NCBI RefSeq assembly: GCF_014652675.1
Contig: NZ_BMZG01000006.1
Coordinates: forward strand, 85,306 to 149,305
Direction: 5' to 3'
DNA: 64,000 bases
From: Formosimonas limnophila
GTDB lineage: Bacteria > Pseudomonadota > Gammaproteobacteria > Burkholderiales > Burkholderiaceae
Below, piece after piece: positions 9,233 to 16,706 of the stretch. The notes beneath the pieces were generated by a model. The model was not told the origin of the DNA, did no database searches, and saw nothing but the letters and a program-made list of their open reading frames with translations. Each line of letters opens with the position of its first letter. The stretch's first letter is position 1. The position numbers were made by a program, and so were the translations under genes.

Positions 9233-10412
9233 GTTAAAACGCTTTTGGTTGATGTTGGCTCAAATCATCACGGTGCTGGTGTTGGGGACTTTTGTGGTCA
9301 AAACGCTCAAACCACAGTGGTTGCCGAGTGCGTTGTCGAATCTTTTTGGCGCAGGCAAAACTCCCTCCGTTGTTGGCGACAAAACTCCCATTGCCCCCCG
9401 CGAAGCACCGCGAAACATATCGGGTCTATCCTACCATGATGCGGTGAAAACTGCATTGCCATCGGTGGTCAGAATTTACACGTCGCGGTTGGTACAAAAA
9501 AGCCCATTTTCCGACCCAATACTTGATCAGATGTATAACCAAAATCAAGCACCTGGCTCCGAGAGTGGTTTGGGTTCTGGCGTGATTATCGATGCGCAGG
9601 GGTATATTGTGACCAATCACCATGTGGTTGATAGTGCGGATCAAATTGAAGTGGCTTTGAGTGATGGACGTCGTGCATCTGCTGTGGTGGTCGGGTCTGA
9701 TCCTGATACAGACGTGGCGGTCTTAAAAATTGATTTGCCGAATCTGCCCAACATCACTTTGGGGCATGATGATGAGTTGATGGTGGGTGATGTGGTGTTG
9801 GCGATTGGTAACCCGTTTGGTGTGGGTCAGAGCGTGACGATGGGGATTGTGTCCGCTTTGCATCGAAGCCAGCTGGGTATCAATACATTTGAAAACTTTA
9901 TTCAAACAGATGCGGCGATTAACCCAGGCAATTCGGGCGGTGCTTTGGTGGATTCAAATGGACACTTGATTGGCATCAATACGGCCATTGTGACGGGTAA
10001 CGCCTCTGGCGAGGGAGCGAATGCGGGGATTGGTTTTGCCATCCCTGTGTCGGTCATGAAGCAGGTTGTCGATGAGTTGATTGCTACGGGCACGGTGACA
10101 CGAGGCTACATTGGCGTTTCATCGCAAAATGTGACGCCAGAAATGGCGAGGACATTTAATTTGGCTAGTCAAGATGGCGTTATCGTTGCCAGTGTTCGCC
10201 CTGACGGCCCTGCTGCGCAGGCCGGTATTCTTGTGGGGGATATTTTGACCCAAGTGGGTGATGCACCGATTAAGGACACGGCCAGTATGCTGACCGAAGT
10301 GGCTAAAGTCAAACCAGGTGTACAGACCATGGTTAAAATCTTACGAAATGGTCAAGAGATGAGTCTGAATGTGACCATCGGCACGCGCCCAAGCGCAGTG
10401 CAACCTCGCTAA
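9231..10412 (+). CDS. Membrane-anchored DegS/DegQ-like serine protease with one PDZ domain
   Basis: Periplasmic trypsin-like protease of the HtrA family, acting in envelope quality control or as a regulatory site-1 protease. The 393 aa protein has one N-terminal membrane helix (about residues 6-24). The protease domain's catalytic triad reads His131 (VTNHHVV), Asp161 (PDTDVAVLKI) and Ser235 (NPGNSGGAL). One PDZ domain follows (GYIGVSSQNVTPEM onward). A single PDZ with a membrane anchor fits the DegS-like architecture. The frame is open to 9189, but ATG 9231 begins the membrane anchor. Its divergent neighbour shares the start palindrome. Confidence 0.93.
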   Translation: MLKRFWLMLAQIITVLVLGTFVVKTLKPQWLPSALSNLFGAGKTPSVVGDKTPIAPREAPRNISGLSYHDAVKTALPSVVRIYTSRLVQKSPFSDPILDQMYNQNQAPGSESGLGSGVIIDAQGYIVTNHHVVDSADQIEVALSDGRRASAVVVGSDPDTDVAVLKIDLPNLPNITLGHDDELMVGDVVLAIGNPFGVGQSVTMGIVSALHRSQLGINTFENFIQTDAAINPGNSGGALVDSNGHLIGINTAIVTGNASGEGANAGIGFAIPVSVMKQVVDELIATGTVTRGYIGVSSQNVTPEMARTFNLASQDGVIVASVRPDGPAAQAGILVGDILTQVGDAPIKDTASMLTEVAKVKPGVQTMVKILRNGQEMSLNVTIGTRPSAVQPR

Positions 10413-10427
10413 TGGAGTGCGACAGAC

Positions 10428-11393
10428 ATGAAACACACAAAATTGCTATTTGAACATCGCTTGACTGTATTGGGTCACCAACTCACTGAGGCGGCTTTGC
10501 AAAAAAGCCCTGCGGTTTGGTTGCACGAAAATGGTGGGCGTACCAGCGTGTTTTATTTAGAGGGTATGTGTCGCATGTTGGGTGCGGCGCACAATGACGA
10601 GCGCTTCGCTAAGCTTAATGACAAATTCAAACGGCTCGAAGATGCCCTGGGTGCTTTTGATTATTACGATGCGTGGCTCAAAGAATTTAATGCAAATCCC
10701 CAAATCTCTGATGATGTGGGTATGTTGTGTGATCATGAGAGGGACTTGGCGGAGCTCAAACTCAACGGCTTGCTCAAACAAGAAGGCTGGTTACCCAACA
10801 AGGGACAGCGCTTACTCAAAATCAAAAAACAGCTGAAAAAAATCGACTGGCAAAGTGATAAAGACTTTGTTAAACACGCACGTCAGTTTTATCAAAAAAA
10901 CATTGAGAAGCTCACGCAACAGCTGGGTCAACCCATGACGGATATAGAGGCACATGTCCATGAATTGCGTCGGGATGTGCGTTGGCTGAGTATTTATCCA
11001 CAAGCATTTAAAGGGTTCTTTGCCTTAGAAACTGCGCGCGTGACGGCGAAAAAATTTGATAAATACCTCAGTGCAGAGGTGGTCAATTCGCCATTTAACC
11101 AGCTCACACAGGTGAGCGACATCGAGCCATTATTGTTCCACCAAAATCACTTTGTTGCCATGAGTTGGCTGATCGCTGCACTTGGGTTATTAAAAGACCA
11201 AGGGTTGCGTTTGGAGGAGTTGAGCTATGCCTTACAAACCGTTGAAGGCTTAACAGATGAAGAGGCTGATGCTAAGGCGCAATCGATTCTGGGTTCAGGT
11301 CAGGCCAGCCAAGCGCAGTTGCTGAGCGCGGCGCAGTCTGTGGCGAAGACGTTTAAGGCGGATGCCATCCTGTCTGGTTTGCTGGTGCGTTAA
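10428..11393 (+). CDS. Uncharacterised helical protein, possibly CHAD-like
   Basis: I do not recognise this 321 aa protein with confidence. It is soluble by appearance, without signal peptide or membrane helix. It is rich in Lys, His and Glu helices. RTSVFYLEGMCRMLGAAHND and VHELRRDVRWLSIYPQAFKG resemble the helical repeats of CHAD domains (phosphate- or polyphosphate-binding bundles with conserved His/Arg/Lys). RLEDALGAFDYYDAW resembles the segment where CHAD proteins read L..LG..RD.D. It follows the protease by 15 bp and may share its transcript. A strong terminator closes the unit. Function is unknown; the CHAD assignment is inference. Confidence 0.7.
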   Translation: MKHTKLLFEHRLTVLGHQLTEAALQKSPAVWLHENGGRTSVFYLEGMCRMLGAAHNDERFAKLNDKFKRLEDALGAFDYYDAWLKEFNANPQISDDVGMLCDHERDLAELKLNGLLKQEGWLPNKGQRLLKIKKQLKKIDWQSDKDFVKHARQFYQKNIEKLTQQLGQPMTDIEAHVHELRRDVRWLSIYPQAFKGFFALETARVTAKKFDKYLSAEVVNSPFNQLTQVSDIEPLLFHQNHFVAMSWLIAALGLLKDQGLRLEELSYALQTVEGLTDEEADAKAQSILGSGQASQAQLLSAAQSVAKTFKADAILSGLLVR

Positions 11394-11416
11394 AGTGTTC
11401 GGTGTGGTTCCGTGAT

Positions 11417-11446
11417 AAAAAGGCTTGATGAATCAAGCCTTTTTTA
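11417..11446 (+). terminator. Rho-independent terminator
   Basis: AAAAAGGCTTGAT and ATCAAGCCTTTTTT form a long stem with a T tract, closing the protease/CHAD-like unit. Confidence 0.9.
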
Positions 11447-11480
11447 CATGATGCTAACGATTAAATCGTGCGTGTCACGA

Positions 11481-11530
11481 TGGCAAACTTGCCAAAAAAT
11501 CAGCCGCCTTCATGCCAGCTGGCATACAAT
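11481..11530 (+). promoter_or_regulatory. Two inverted repeats over the putative lapA promoter
   Basis: TGGCAA-AC-TTGCCA (11481-11494) and a perfect 14-bp palindrome ATGCCAGCTGGCAT (11512-11525) have centres 31 bp apart, three helical turns. The second overlaps a TACAAT -10-like box at 11525-11530. The arrangement suggests a dimeric repressor binding on one face of the DNA; the regulator is unknown. Confidence 0.45.
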
Positions 11531-11563
11531 GCAGTCATTGTGTTTTTCATTAAGGAGTATGTT

Positions 11564-11878
11564 ATGGCTGTTCTCACTTGGACCATTCGTGTTGTGATAC
11601 TGTTGTTGCTGATTTGGTTGGCGATACAAAACACGGAGTTGGCAACTTTTTCATTGACGAGTGACATCCGTTTTCCATTGCCGTTGATTGTTTTGCTCTT
11701 TGGCTTTTTTGCTCTAGGGTTGTTGATGGGGGTGGCGATTTTATTACCCAAAAATTGGGGCTTGCGTTGGGAGATACGCAAGTTGCGTAAAGAAACGGAA
11801 CAACAAAAAGCCCAATTGGACAAAGCAGGTGTGATACCCGAAGCTCCAGTGGTTGATGTGCCGCCCATCACTATGTAA
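11564..11878 (+). CDS. lapA: LapA-domain inner-membrane protein
   Basis: Small inner-membrane protein acting with LapB in control of lipopolysaccharide assembly and LpxC turnover. The 104 aa protein has two membrane helices (about 4-21 and 41-62). The sequence between and after them (LLIWLAIQNTELATFSL, then LLFGFFALGLLMGV) is typical of LapA, followed by a basic/acidic coiled stretch WEIRKLRKETEQQKAQLDKA. Start set at ATG 11564 by AAGGAG at 11552-11557; the frame continues upstream without support. lapB begins 15 bp downstream, the usual order. Confidence 0.9.
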   Translation: MAVLTWTIRVVILLLLIWLAIQNTELATFSLTSDIRFPLPLIVLLFGFFALGLLMGVAILLPKNWGLRWEIRKLRKETEQQKAQLDKAGVIPEAPVVDVPPITM

Positions 11879-11893
11879 CGGTGAGAGGTCAAC

Positions 11894-13096
11894 ATGGATT
11901 TTGAAGCATGGTGGTGGTTGGTGTTGCCGTTGTTTTTTGGCTTGGGCTGGCTGGCTCGAAGCTCGGACGCGCGTCGCCAAATCAAAGAAACACAAGAGCT
12001 GCCCAAGTCGTATTTTAAGGGGTTGAATCACTTGTTGAACGAAGAGCCAGATCAAGCCATTGATGCTTTGATCGACGTGGCTCGGGTGGATACGGGCACG
12101 ATTGACTTGTATTTTGCGCTGGGTAATTTATTCACCACGCGTGGCGAAATTGAGCGTGCGATTCGGGTCTATCAAAGCTTATTGGATCGTCCTGACTTAC
12201 CCGATGATTCGCGCGAGGCAGCGATGTCAAAATTAGGCACGGCTTTTTTAAACGGTGGTTTGTTTGATCGCGCAGAGGCCACATTCAAAGCACTTTTGGA
12301 TGACCCGAAAGCATCAACGATGCGGGCGCACGCGCAAGCCCAATTGCTGCATATTTATCAATCACAACAAGAATGGCAGCAAGCGATTGGCGTGGCGCGT
12401 ACCATGAATCGAGCCGTGGAACAAACCATTGCACTGTCCCACTTTCATTGTGAGTTGGCGATTGAAGCGATGGCGCGTCAGGATTACTTGATGGCAGAGG
12501 GTGAGCTCGATGCGGCACTTGAGTTGCGCCCGTCGAGTATTCGCGGATTTGTGTTGCGCGGTCGCTGGTATAGTGCGCAAGGGCGCGTGTCGGAAGGCTT
12601 GGCTGTTTGGTTAGGCTTAGCCAAATCACAGCCTGCTGCTGTGCCGTTGTTGGTGTCTGATGTGATGTCTGCGTATGAGTCATTGGGTACGCCACAGCAA
12701 GGTCTACATTTTTTATATGAAGAGTTAATGAGCACAGGTTCGGTTGATGTGCTCAATACATGGTTAACTGCACACGCGAAGCATGGTCAAGCTCCAGAAC
12801 TATTGCCGCAATTATCAGCGGTGTTTGCGGCACATCCGTCGCTCAATGCGTTGGATAAGTTACTCAGTCAACGACTGAGCGATGATGCTTCATCAGAGGC
12901 GGCACGCGAAGATGCGCTGATTCAGCAACTCATCAAAAAGCAAGTGCAGCAATTATCCAAATACCGTTGCGCACATTGTGGCTTTGAAGCAGCGCGTTAT
13001 TATTGGCAATGCCCCGCTTGTAGCCGCTGGGAAAGCTACCCACCCAAACGACTTGAAGAGTTAAACAAACGCGAACGATCGCGTGTGCAGATGTGA
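11894..13096 (+). CDS. lapB: Lipopolysaccharide assembly protein B (TPR protein with rubredoxin-type metal site)
   Basis: LapB (YciM) couples lipopolysaccharide synthesis to transport and helps FtsH degrade LpxC. The 400 aa protein has an N-terminal membrane anchor (DFEAWWWLVLPLFFGLGWLA). Several TPR repeats follow, covering about residues 40-340. A C-terminal rubredoxin-like site, YRCAHCGFEA and WQCPACSRW, supplies two CxxC pairs for metal. This order and length match the family closely. It is cotranscribed with lapA. Confidence 0.95.
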   Translation: MDFEAWWWLVLPLFFGLGWLARSSDARRQIKETQELPKSYFKGLNHLLNEEPDQAIDALIDVARVDTGTIDLYFALGNLFTTRGEIERAIRVYQSLLDRPDLPDDSREAAMSKLGTAFLNGGLFDRAEATFKALLDDPKASTMRAHAQAQLLHIYQSQQEWQQAIGVARTMNRAVEQTIALSHFHCELAIEAMARQDYLMAEGELDAALELRPSSIRGFVLRGRWYSAQGRVSEGLAVWLGLAKSQPAAVPLLVSDVMSAYESLGTPQQGLHFLYEELMSTGSVDVLNTWLTAHAKHGQAPELLPQLSAVFAAHPSLNALDKLLSQRLSDDASSEAAREDALIQQLIKKQVQQLSKYRCAHCGFEAARYYWQCPACSRWESYPPKRLEELNKRERSRVQM

Positions 13097-13115
13097 CGAA
13101 AATTAGGAGGAGACG

Positions 13116-13385
13116 ATGCGACTGCGACGATATCTTGCTTTGGGATGGCTGTCATGTGCTGTGGCGACTTCAGTGCAGGCCGCTGATGTGAATCGAGCCA
13201 CTGCCTTTCAGCTTGAGGCGGTTGGTGGGATTGGTGAGCAGATGGCTGCAGACATCGTCGCTGAACGGGTAGCTCATGGGCGCTTTGTCAGTTGGGATGA
13301 CTTCCGACAACGCGTCAAAGGTGTCGGTGAGCATAATCTAAAAATCATGCAAAAAGATGGATTGACCCTCAATGCAAACCCATAA
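13116..13385 (+). CDS. Exported ComEA-like helix-hairpin-helix protein
   Basis: Small exported DNA-binding-type protein of 89 aa with a signal peptide ending VQAA. One helix-hairpin-helix domain follows: VNRATAFQLEAVGGIGEQMAADIVAERVAHGRF, then FRQRVKGVGEHNLKIMQ. ComEA proteins bind incoming DNA in the periplasm during transformation, but single-domain relatives of this size are widespread and often uncharacterised. SD AGGAGG lies just before the ATG. Its last codons overlap the start of the sigma-factor gene by 14 bp, so the two are likely translationally linked. Confidence 0.85.
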   Translation: MRLRRYLALGWLSCAVATSVQAADVNRATAFQLEAVGGIGEQMAADIVAERVAHGRFVSWDDFRQRVKGVGEHNLKIMQKDGLTLNANP

Positions 13386-13944
13386 CGATATTTGGCAAGA
13401 GCTTGCCACACACCATGGTTATTTGCTCAAAGTGGCTCGTCGGCTCACGCCGAATGATGCTTTGGCTCAAGATGTGGTGCAAGACACTTTGCTGGCCGCG
13501 TGCGAAAAATTCAATCAATTCCAAGGCAAGTCCAGCTTACGCACATGGCTCACCACGATTCTTAAAAATCGCTTGCGAGACACATGGCGGGCAGACAAAC
13601 GTTGGGTGGCGCCGCTCACGCAAGGTGAGGATGGCGTTGAGGATTTTGACGCCTTGTTTAGAGGCGACGGGCATTGGGAAAAAGAAACCTTTGTCCAGTG
13701 GCTCAGCCCAGAGCAGTTGGTGTCCGAGCAGCAATTTATCGCTGTGCTGGATGACTGCATGAAAAAATTACCAGCCAAAACAGGGCAGGTATTCATGATG
13801 AGCCAAGTGTTAGAGATGAGCACGGATGAGATTCGGGTTGAGCTGGGCATCACAGCCAGCCATCTGTGGGTGCTGCTCTACCGTGCACGCATGACGCTCA
13901 AGTTATGCCTTGAAAAAAACTGGCTCGGTTTGGCCTCTGCCTAA
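13372..13944 (+). CDS. ECF-family RNA polymerase sigma factor
   Basis: Alternative sigma factor that probably drives the downstream bufferin operon. The 190 aa protein has region 2 at about residues 15-70, with DALAQDVVQDTLLAACEKF and SSLRTWLTTILKNRLRDTWR. Region 4 (LDDCMKKLPAKTGQVFMMSQVLEMSTDEI, then LGITASHLWVLLYRARMTLK) covers the last third. The linker between them is long and acidic. ECF sigma factors next to DUF2282/DUF692/DUF2063 genes are a known arrangement in proteobacteria. A candidate ECF-type promoter lies 40-70 bp after its stop. Confidence 0.93.
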   Translation: MQTHNDIWQELATHHGYLLKVARRLTPNDALAQDVVQDTLLAACEKFNQFQGKSSLRTWLTTILKNRLRDTWRADKRWVAPLTQGEDGVEDFDALFRGDGHWEKETFVQWLSPEQLVSEQQFIAVLDDCMKKLPAKTGQVFMMSQVLEMSTDEIRVELGITASHLWVLLYRARMTLKLCLEKNWLGLASA

Positions 13945-13982
13945 ATTATTTTTCAAGCCATCAAAAATTATTTCAATTACTT

Positions 13983-14014
13983 TGTAAGGGCTGGTGGCGT
14001 CGCTGCGTCTAAAG
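13983..14014 (+). promoter_or_regulatory. Candidate ECF sigma-factor promoter of the bufferin operon
   Basis: TGTAAGGG at 13983-13990 and CGTCTAAAG at 14006-14014, 15 bp apart, lie between the sigma factor gene and the anti-sigma gene. GTAA-type -35 and CGTC-type -10 elements are typical of several ECF groups. The element is not repeated elsewhere that I noticed, and use by the adjacent sigma factor is inferred. Confidence 0.45.
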
Positions 14015-14088
14015 GGTACAGGATGCGAAAACATCACGGATGTGCCGCCGTAATCTTGTCAAAGATGACTGCGAAAGGAGAAGCAACT

Positions 14089-14274
14089 GTGTTTCAATTC
14101 AAGTGTAAAGATGCCTCGATGCTGATGGCGCGCTCTCAGGATGAATCGTTGCCTTGGTGCAAGCGGGTTCAGCTGCGAGCACACTTAATGATGTGTCATC
14201 GTTGCCGTGGGTTTAACCGACAGATGCAGACCCTTTCACAAGGCGTTCGGAAGTGGAAAGAGCAATCTGATTGA
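14089..14274 (+). CDS. Short zinc-finger anti-sigma-like protein
   Basis: A 61 aa soluble protein starting at GTG 14089, set by GAAAGGAG at 14073-14080. The frame is open from 14023, but that longer start lacks an SD. It holds the ZAS/zf-HC2 pattern: an early Cys (FKCKDAS), then LRAHLMMCHRCRGFNRQM with the HxxxCxxC zinc site that many anti-sigma factors use. There is no membrane helix, unlike many anti-sigma factors, so control would be cytoplasmic and could be redox- or metal-responsive. It sits directly after the ECF sigma gene. Identity as its anti-sigma partner is inference from motif and position. Confidence 0.75.
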   Translation: MFQFKCKDASMLMARSQDESLPWCKRVQLRAHLMMCHRCRGFNRQMQTLSQGVRKWKEQSD

Positions 14275-14327
14275 GCCAAAGATGGCTTTTGATTTTTTAA
14301 TTTTTCACCAAATTTTAGAGTAAGACA

Positions 14328-14624
14328 ATGAAAAAATACAACATGATGATGGCCGCAGCCGTGGCAAGTTTGACTTTGGCCGCGTGCTCAAAGCCCGCTG
14401 AAGCGCCGAAAGCCGACGCCACAGCAAAAGCTGATGCGAAAACCGCAGCAGACCCCGCCAAAAGTGAAAAGTGCTACGGCATCGCCATGGCGGGTAAGAA
14501 TGACTGCGCCAATAAAACTGGCACGCACTCATGTGCAGGCCAAGCCAAAACAGACAATGACCCGAACGAATGGAAGTATGTGGACAAAGGCACTTGCGCG
14601 GGTTTGGGTGGAAAAACCGCTTAA
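14328..14624 (+). CDS. bufA1: DUF2282 bufferin-type RiPP precursor with lipobox (BufA-like)
   Basis: Precursor of a ribosomally made, post-translationally modified copper-binding peptide of the bufferin type. The 98 aa protein has a signal peptide ending LAAC (Cys20), a lipobox that would lipidate it. A disordered Ala/Lys/Asp/Pro linker spans residues 21-47. The DUF2282 core has four cysteines at 49, 60, 69 and 90 ([23 protein letters not shown]). In studied bufferins, core Cys are oxidised by the DUF692/DUF2063 pair to copper-binding heterocycles. The maturases are encoded downstream. Lipidation plus a long linker would tether the metallophore to a membrane; that is inference. Confidence 0.88.
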   Translation: MKKYNMMMAAAVASLTLAACSKPAEAPKADATAKADAKTAADPAKSEKCYGIAMAGKNDCANKTGTHSCAGQAKTDNDPNEWKYVDKGTCAGLGGKTA

Positions 14625-14714
14625 ATCCCCGTCGCTAATGGCATTCATGCCATAGTGCACTATCACTTTATTTAATTTAATCAATATCAGTTAATCTCTA
14701 ACAGGAGAAATACC

Positions 14715-14966
14715 ATGAATAAGTCACAACTTTTGATGAGCGCAGCCTTGACCAGTTTGATGCTCGTCGGCACTGCCCAAGCCCAAACGTCTATGGGCAA
14801 AGAAAAATAAAAATGCTACGGCGTGGCCAAAGCTGGCCAAAACGACTGCGCCAGCAAAACAGGCAGTCACTCGTGCGCAGGTCAAGCCAAAAAAGACAAT
14901 GATGCTAACGAATGGAAATACGTGGCCAAAGGCACTTGCGCGACCATGGGTGGTCAACTTAAATAA
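14715..14966 (+). pseudogene. bufA2: Second DUF2282 bufferin precursor, interrupted by an in-frame TAA
   Basis: From ATG 14715 (SD AGGAG at 14703) the frame gives a type I signal peptide MNKSQLLMSAALTSLMLVGTAQAQ, then TSMGKEK and a TAA at 14808-14810. The same frame then continues through a full DUF2282 core to TAA 14964. Core cysteines 34, 45, 54 and 75 have exactly the spacing of the first copy (11, 9, 21). Over 51 core residues 38 are identical between copies (counted by eye). The stop falls between signal peptide and core. Either this is a very recent nonsense mutation, a sequencing error, or a readthrough product; no ATG restart exists before the core. It has no lipobox, unlike copy 1. 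Confidence 0.85.
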
Positions 14967-15005
14967 ACGACGAACGACGTCACTGATTTTTTCATGTTGT
15001 TGTTT

Positions 15006-15044
15006 GGCGTGCACCCGTGGTTGGGTGTACGCCCCCCTCTTTTT
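15006..15044 (+). terminator. Attenuator-like hairpin between precursor and maturase genes
   Basis: GGCGTGCACCC (15006-15016), loop GTGGTT, GGGTGTACGCC (15023-15033): an 11-bp stem with one G-T pair, followed after a C-run by CTCTTTTT. It is placed to let most transcripts stop after the precursor genes, so that peptide exceeds enzyme. Confidence 0.6.
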
Positions 15045-15101
15045 AAGAGGTTTTTGAGAGGTGAGCAGCAAAATGAGTGTGACGGTCAATGGGAAAATAC
15101 G

Positions 15102-15923
15102 ATGAGCATCGGCTTTGGCGTCGGACTGCGAACACCACATTACCGTGAGTTTCTGGAAAACAAACCCGCTGTGGATTGGCTGGAGGTGCATTCAGAGAAC
15201 TACTTTGGTGACGGTGGCTGGGACATGCATGTCTTGATGACTTTGCGCGAAACCTATCCCATCAGTTTGCATGGCGTGGGTTTGGGTTTGGGCTCAGCCA
15301 ACGGTATTTCGAGTGCGCATTTGGCAAAAATCAAAGCGTTGGCGGACAGGGTGCAGCCTGAGTTGGTCTCTGAGCATCTGTGTTGGGGTAATGTTTCTGG
15401 GCGTGTGCTCAATGATTTGTTGCCGCTGCCTTATACAGAAGAAGTCTTGGCGGTGATTGCCGCCCATGTGCGGCAGATGCAGGATGTGTTGGGGCGGCAA
15501 GTCTTGATTGAAAACCTCAGCAGCTACGTGCAGTTTGCCAGCAGCACCTTGTCTGAAGCGGCTTTTTTGAATGAGCTGGTTGCACAGACCGGTTGTGGGT
15601 TGTTATTGGATGTGAACAATGTTTATGTCAATCAATGCAATCACGGTATATCGGCGCTGGATACGATTCACGCACTGAATCTGGATGCGGTCAAAGAAAT
15701 TCATCTGGCGGGTCACTGCGTGCTCGATGATGTGGTGATTGACCATCACGGTGATGTGGTCGCCGATGAGGTGTGGGACTTGTACCGCATTGTGGTGGCG
15801 CGGATGGGACACGTTTCTACATTGATTGAGTGGGATACTGATGTGCCCGATTTATCGGTTTTGTTGGCGCAGTCTGATAAAGCGCGTGGCGTGGCGCACC
15901 AAGCATCGCAGGTGTTGGTATGA
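15102..15923 (+). CDS. bufB: DUF692 (MNIO) maturase, BufB-like
   Basis: Multinuclear non-haem iron-dependent oxidase that modifies cysteines of the bufferin precursor together with its DUF2063 partner; MbnB of methanobactin synthesis is the best-known relative. The 273 aa TIM-barrel protein shows the family landmarks in order: [74 protein letters not shown] and IEWD. The His, Glu and Asp residues in these segments are the iron ligands. Start chosen at ATG 15102, where homology begins, though the frame is open upstream. A 10-codon ORF (15073) ends in overlap with this ATG. Confidence 0.93.
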   Translation: MSIGFGVGLRTPHYREFLENKPAVDWLEVHSENYFGDGGWDMHVLMTLRETYPISLHGVGLGLGSANGISSAHLAKIKALADRVQPELVSEHLCWGNVSGRVLNDLLPLPYTEEVLAVIAAHVRQMQDVLGRQVLIENLSSYVQFASSTLSEAAFLNELVAQTGCGLLLDVNNVYVNQCNHGISALDTIHALNLDAVKEIHLAGHCVLDDVVIDHHGDVVADEVWDLYRIVVARMGHVSTLIEWDTDVPDLSVLLAQSDKARGVAHQASQVLV

Positions 15924-16693
15924 GTCTACATTATGAACAAGCGCGATTTGCTCGCTGGGTGACGCAACTGGCGACTGATGAAGCACAGACGGGTGAAGCC
16001 TTGGTTTCAGGTTCTGTCACCGTGGCGCGTGGTTTGGCCGCTTATCAAAATAATCTGCGTTTGGCATGGCGCAATGCCTTGGCCGCGACATTTCCTGTCA
16101 TGGTGCAGTTGATTGGCGAAGATGGGTTTACGTTGTCCGCGCGGGATTACGCTCAGGCTTATCCTTCTCAGAGTGGTGATTTGAATGAGTTTGGTCAGTA
16201 TTTTCCCCAATTCATGGCGGACTATGAACCACTGGCCGCGTATCCGTATTTATCAGATGTTGCTCGACTGGAGTGGTTGTGGCATGGTGCACATTATGCT
16301 GCGAATCACACTTCGCTGCGTGTTGAGGATTTGATGGCGCATGGCGCGGAGGATTGGTTGTCGGCACAGGTTCGGTTTGCGCCCAGCGCTTGTTTGTTTG
16401 AGGCGAATCACGCAGCAGTCAGTATTTGGTTGGCGCATCAAGCGCAGGCTGATTTGAGCTCGTTACAGGTGCATCAGCGCGAATTTGCCATCGTGTATCG
16501 TCCTGTATGGCGTGTTGAGGTACGATTGATTGATGAAGCTGCATTTGTGTTTTTGCAAGCGTTGCGCGCTGGGGCGACGTTTGAAGAGGCCTTTGCGATG
16601 GTCGATGAGATGAATTTATCGCTGGACGTTGTGGCTCTGCTGCCCGTGTTGATTGACGCGGGCATCTGGTGTGACATCGTTTGGACGAACTAA
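15920..16693 (+). CDS. bufC: DUF2063 partner protein, BufC-like
   Basis: Substrate-recognition partner of the DUF692 oxidase; MbnC is the functional analogue. The 257 aa protein begins [15 protein letters not shown], followed by [32 protein letters not shown] and the [20 protein letters not shown] stretch, all typical of DUF2063 N-terminal domains (often labelled putative DNA-binding). Its ATG overlaps the bufB stop by 4 bp (ATGA), so the two are translationally coupled, as expected for a stoichiometric complex. Confidence 0.92.
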   Translation: MSLHYEQARFARWVTQLATDEAQTGEALVSGSVTVARGLAAYQNNLRLAWRNALAATFPVMVQLIGEDGFTLSARDYAQAYPSQSGDLNEFGQYFPQFMADYEPLAAYPYLSDVARLEWLWHGAHYAANHTSLRVEDLMAHGAEDWLSAQVRFAPSACLFEANHAAVSIWLAHQAQADLSSLQVHQREFAIVYRPVWRVEVRLIDEAAFVFLQALRAGATFEEAFAMVDEMNLSLDVVALLPVLIDAGIWCDIVWTN

Positions 16694-16706
16694 AAAAGGA
16701 AATAAC

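Noticed and set aside
11481-11494. Sigma-54 promoter (TGGCA...TTGC) before lapA
   Set aside because: The GG to GC distance is 7 instead of the strict 10 bp.
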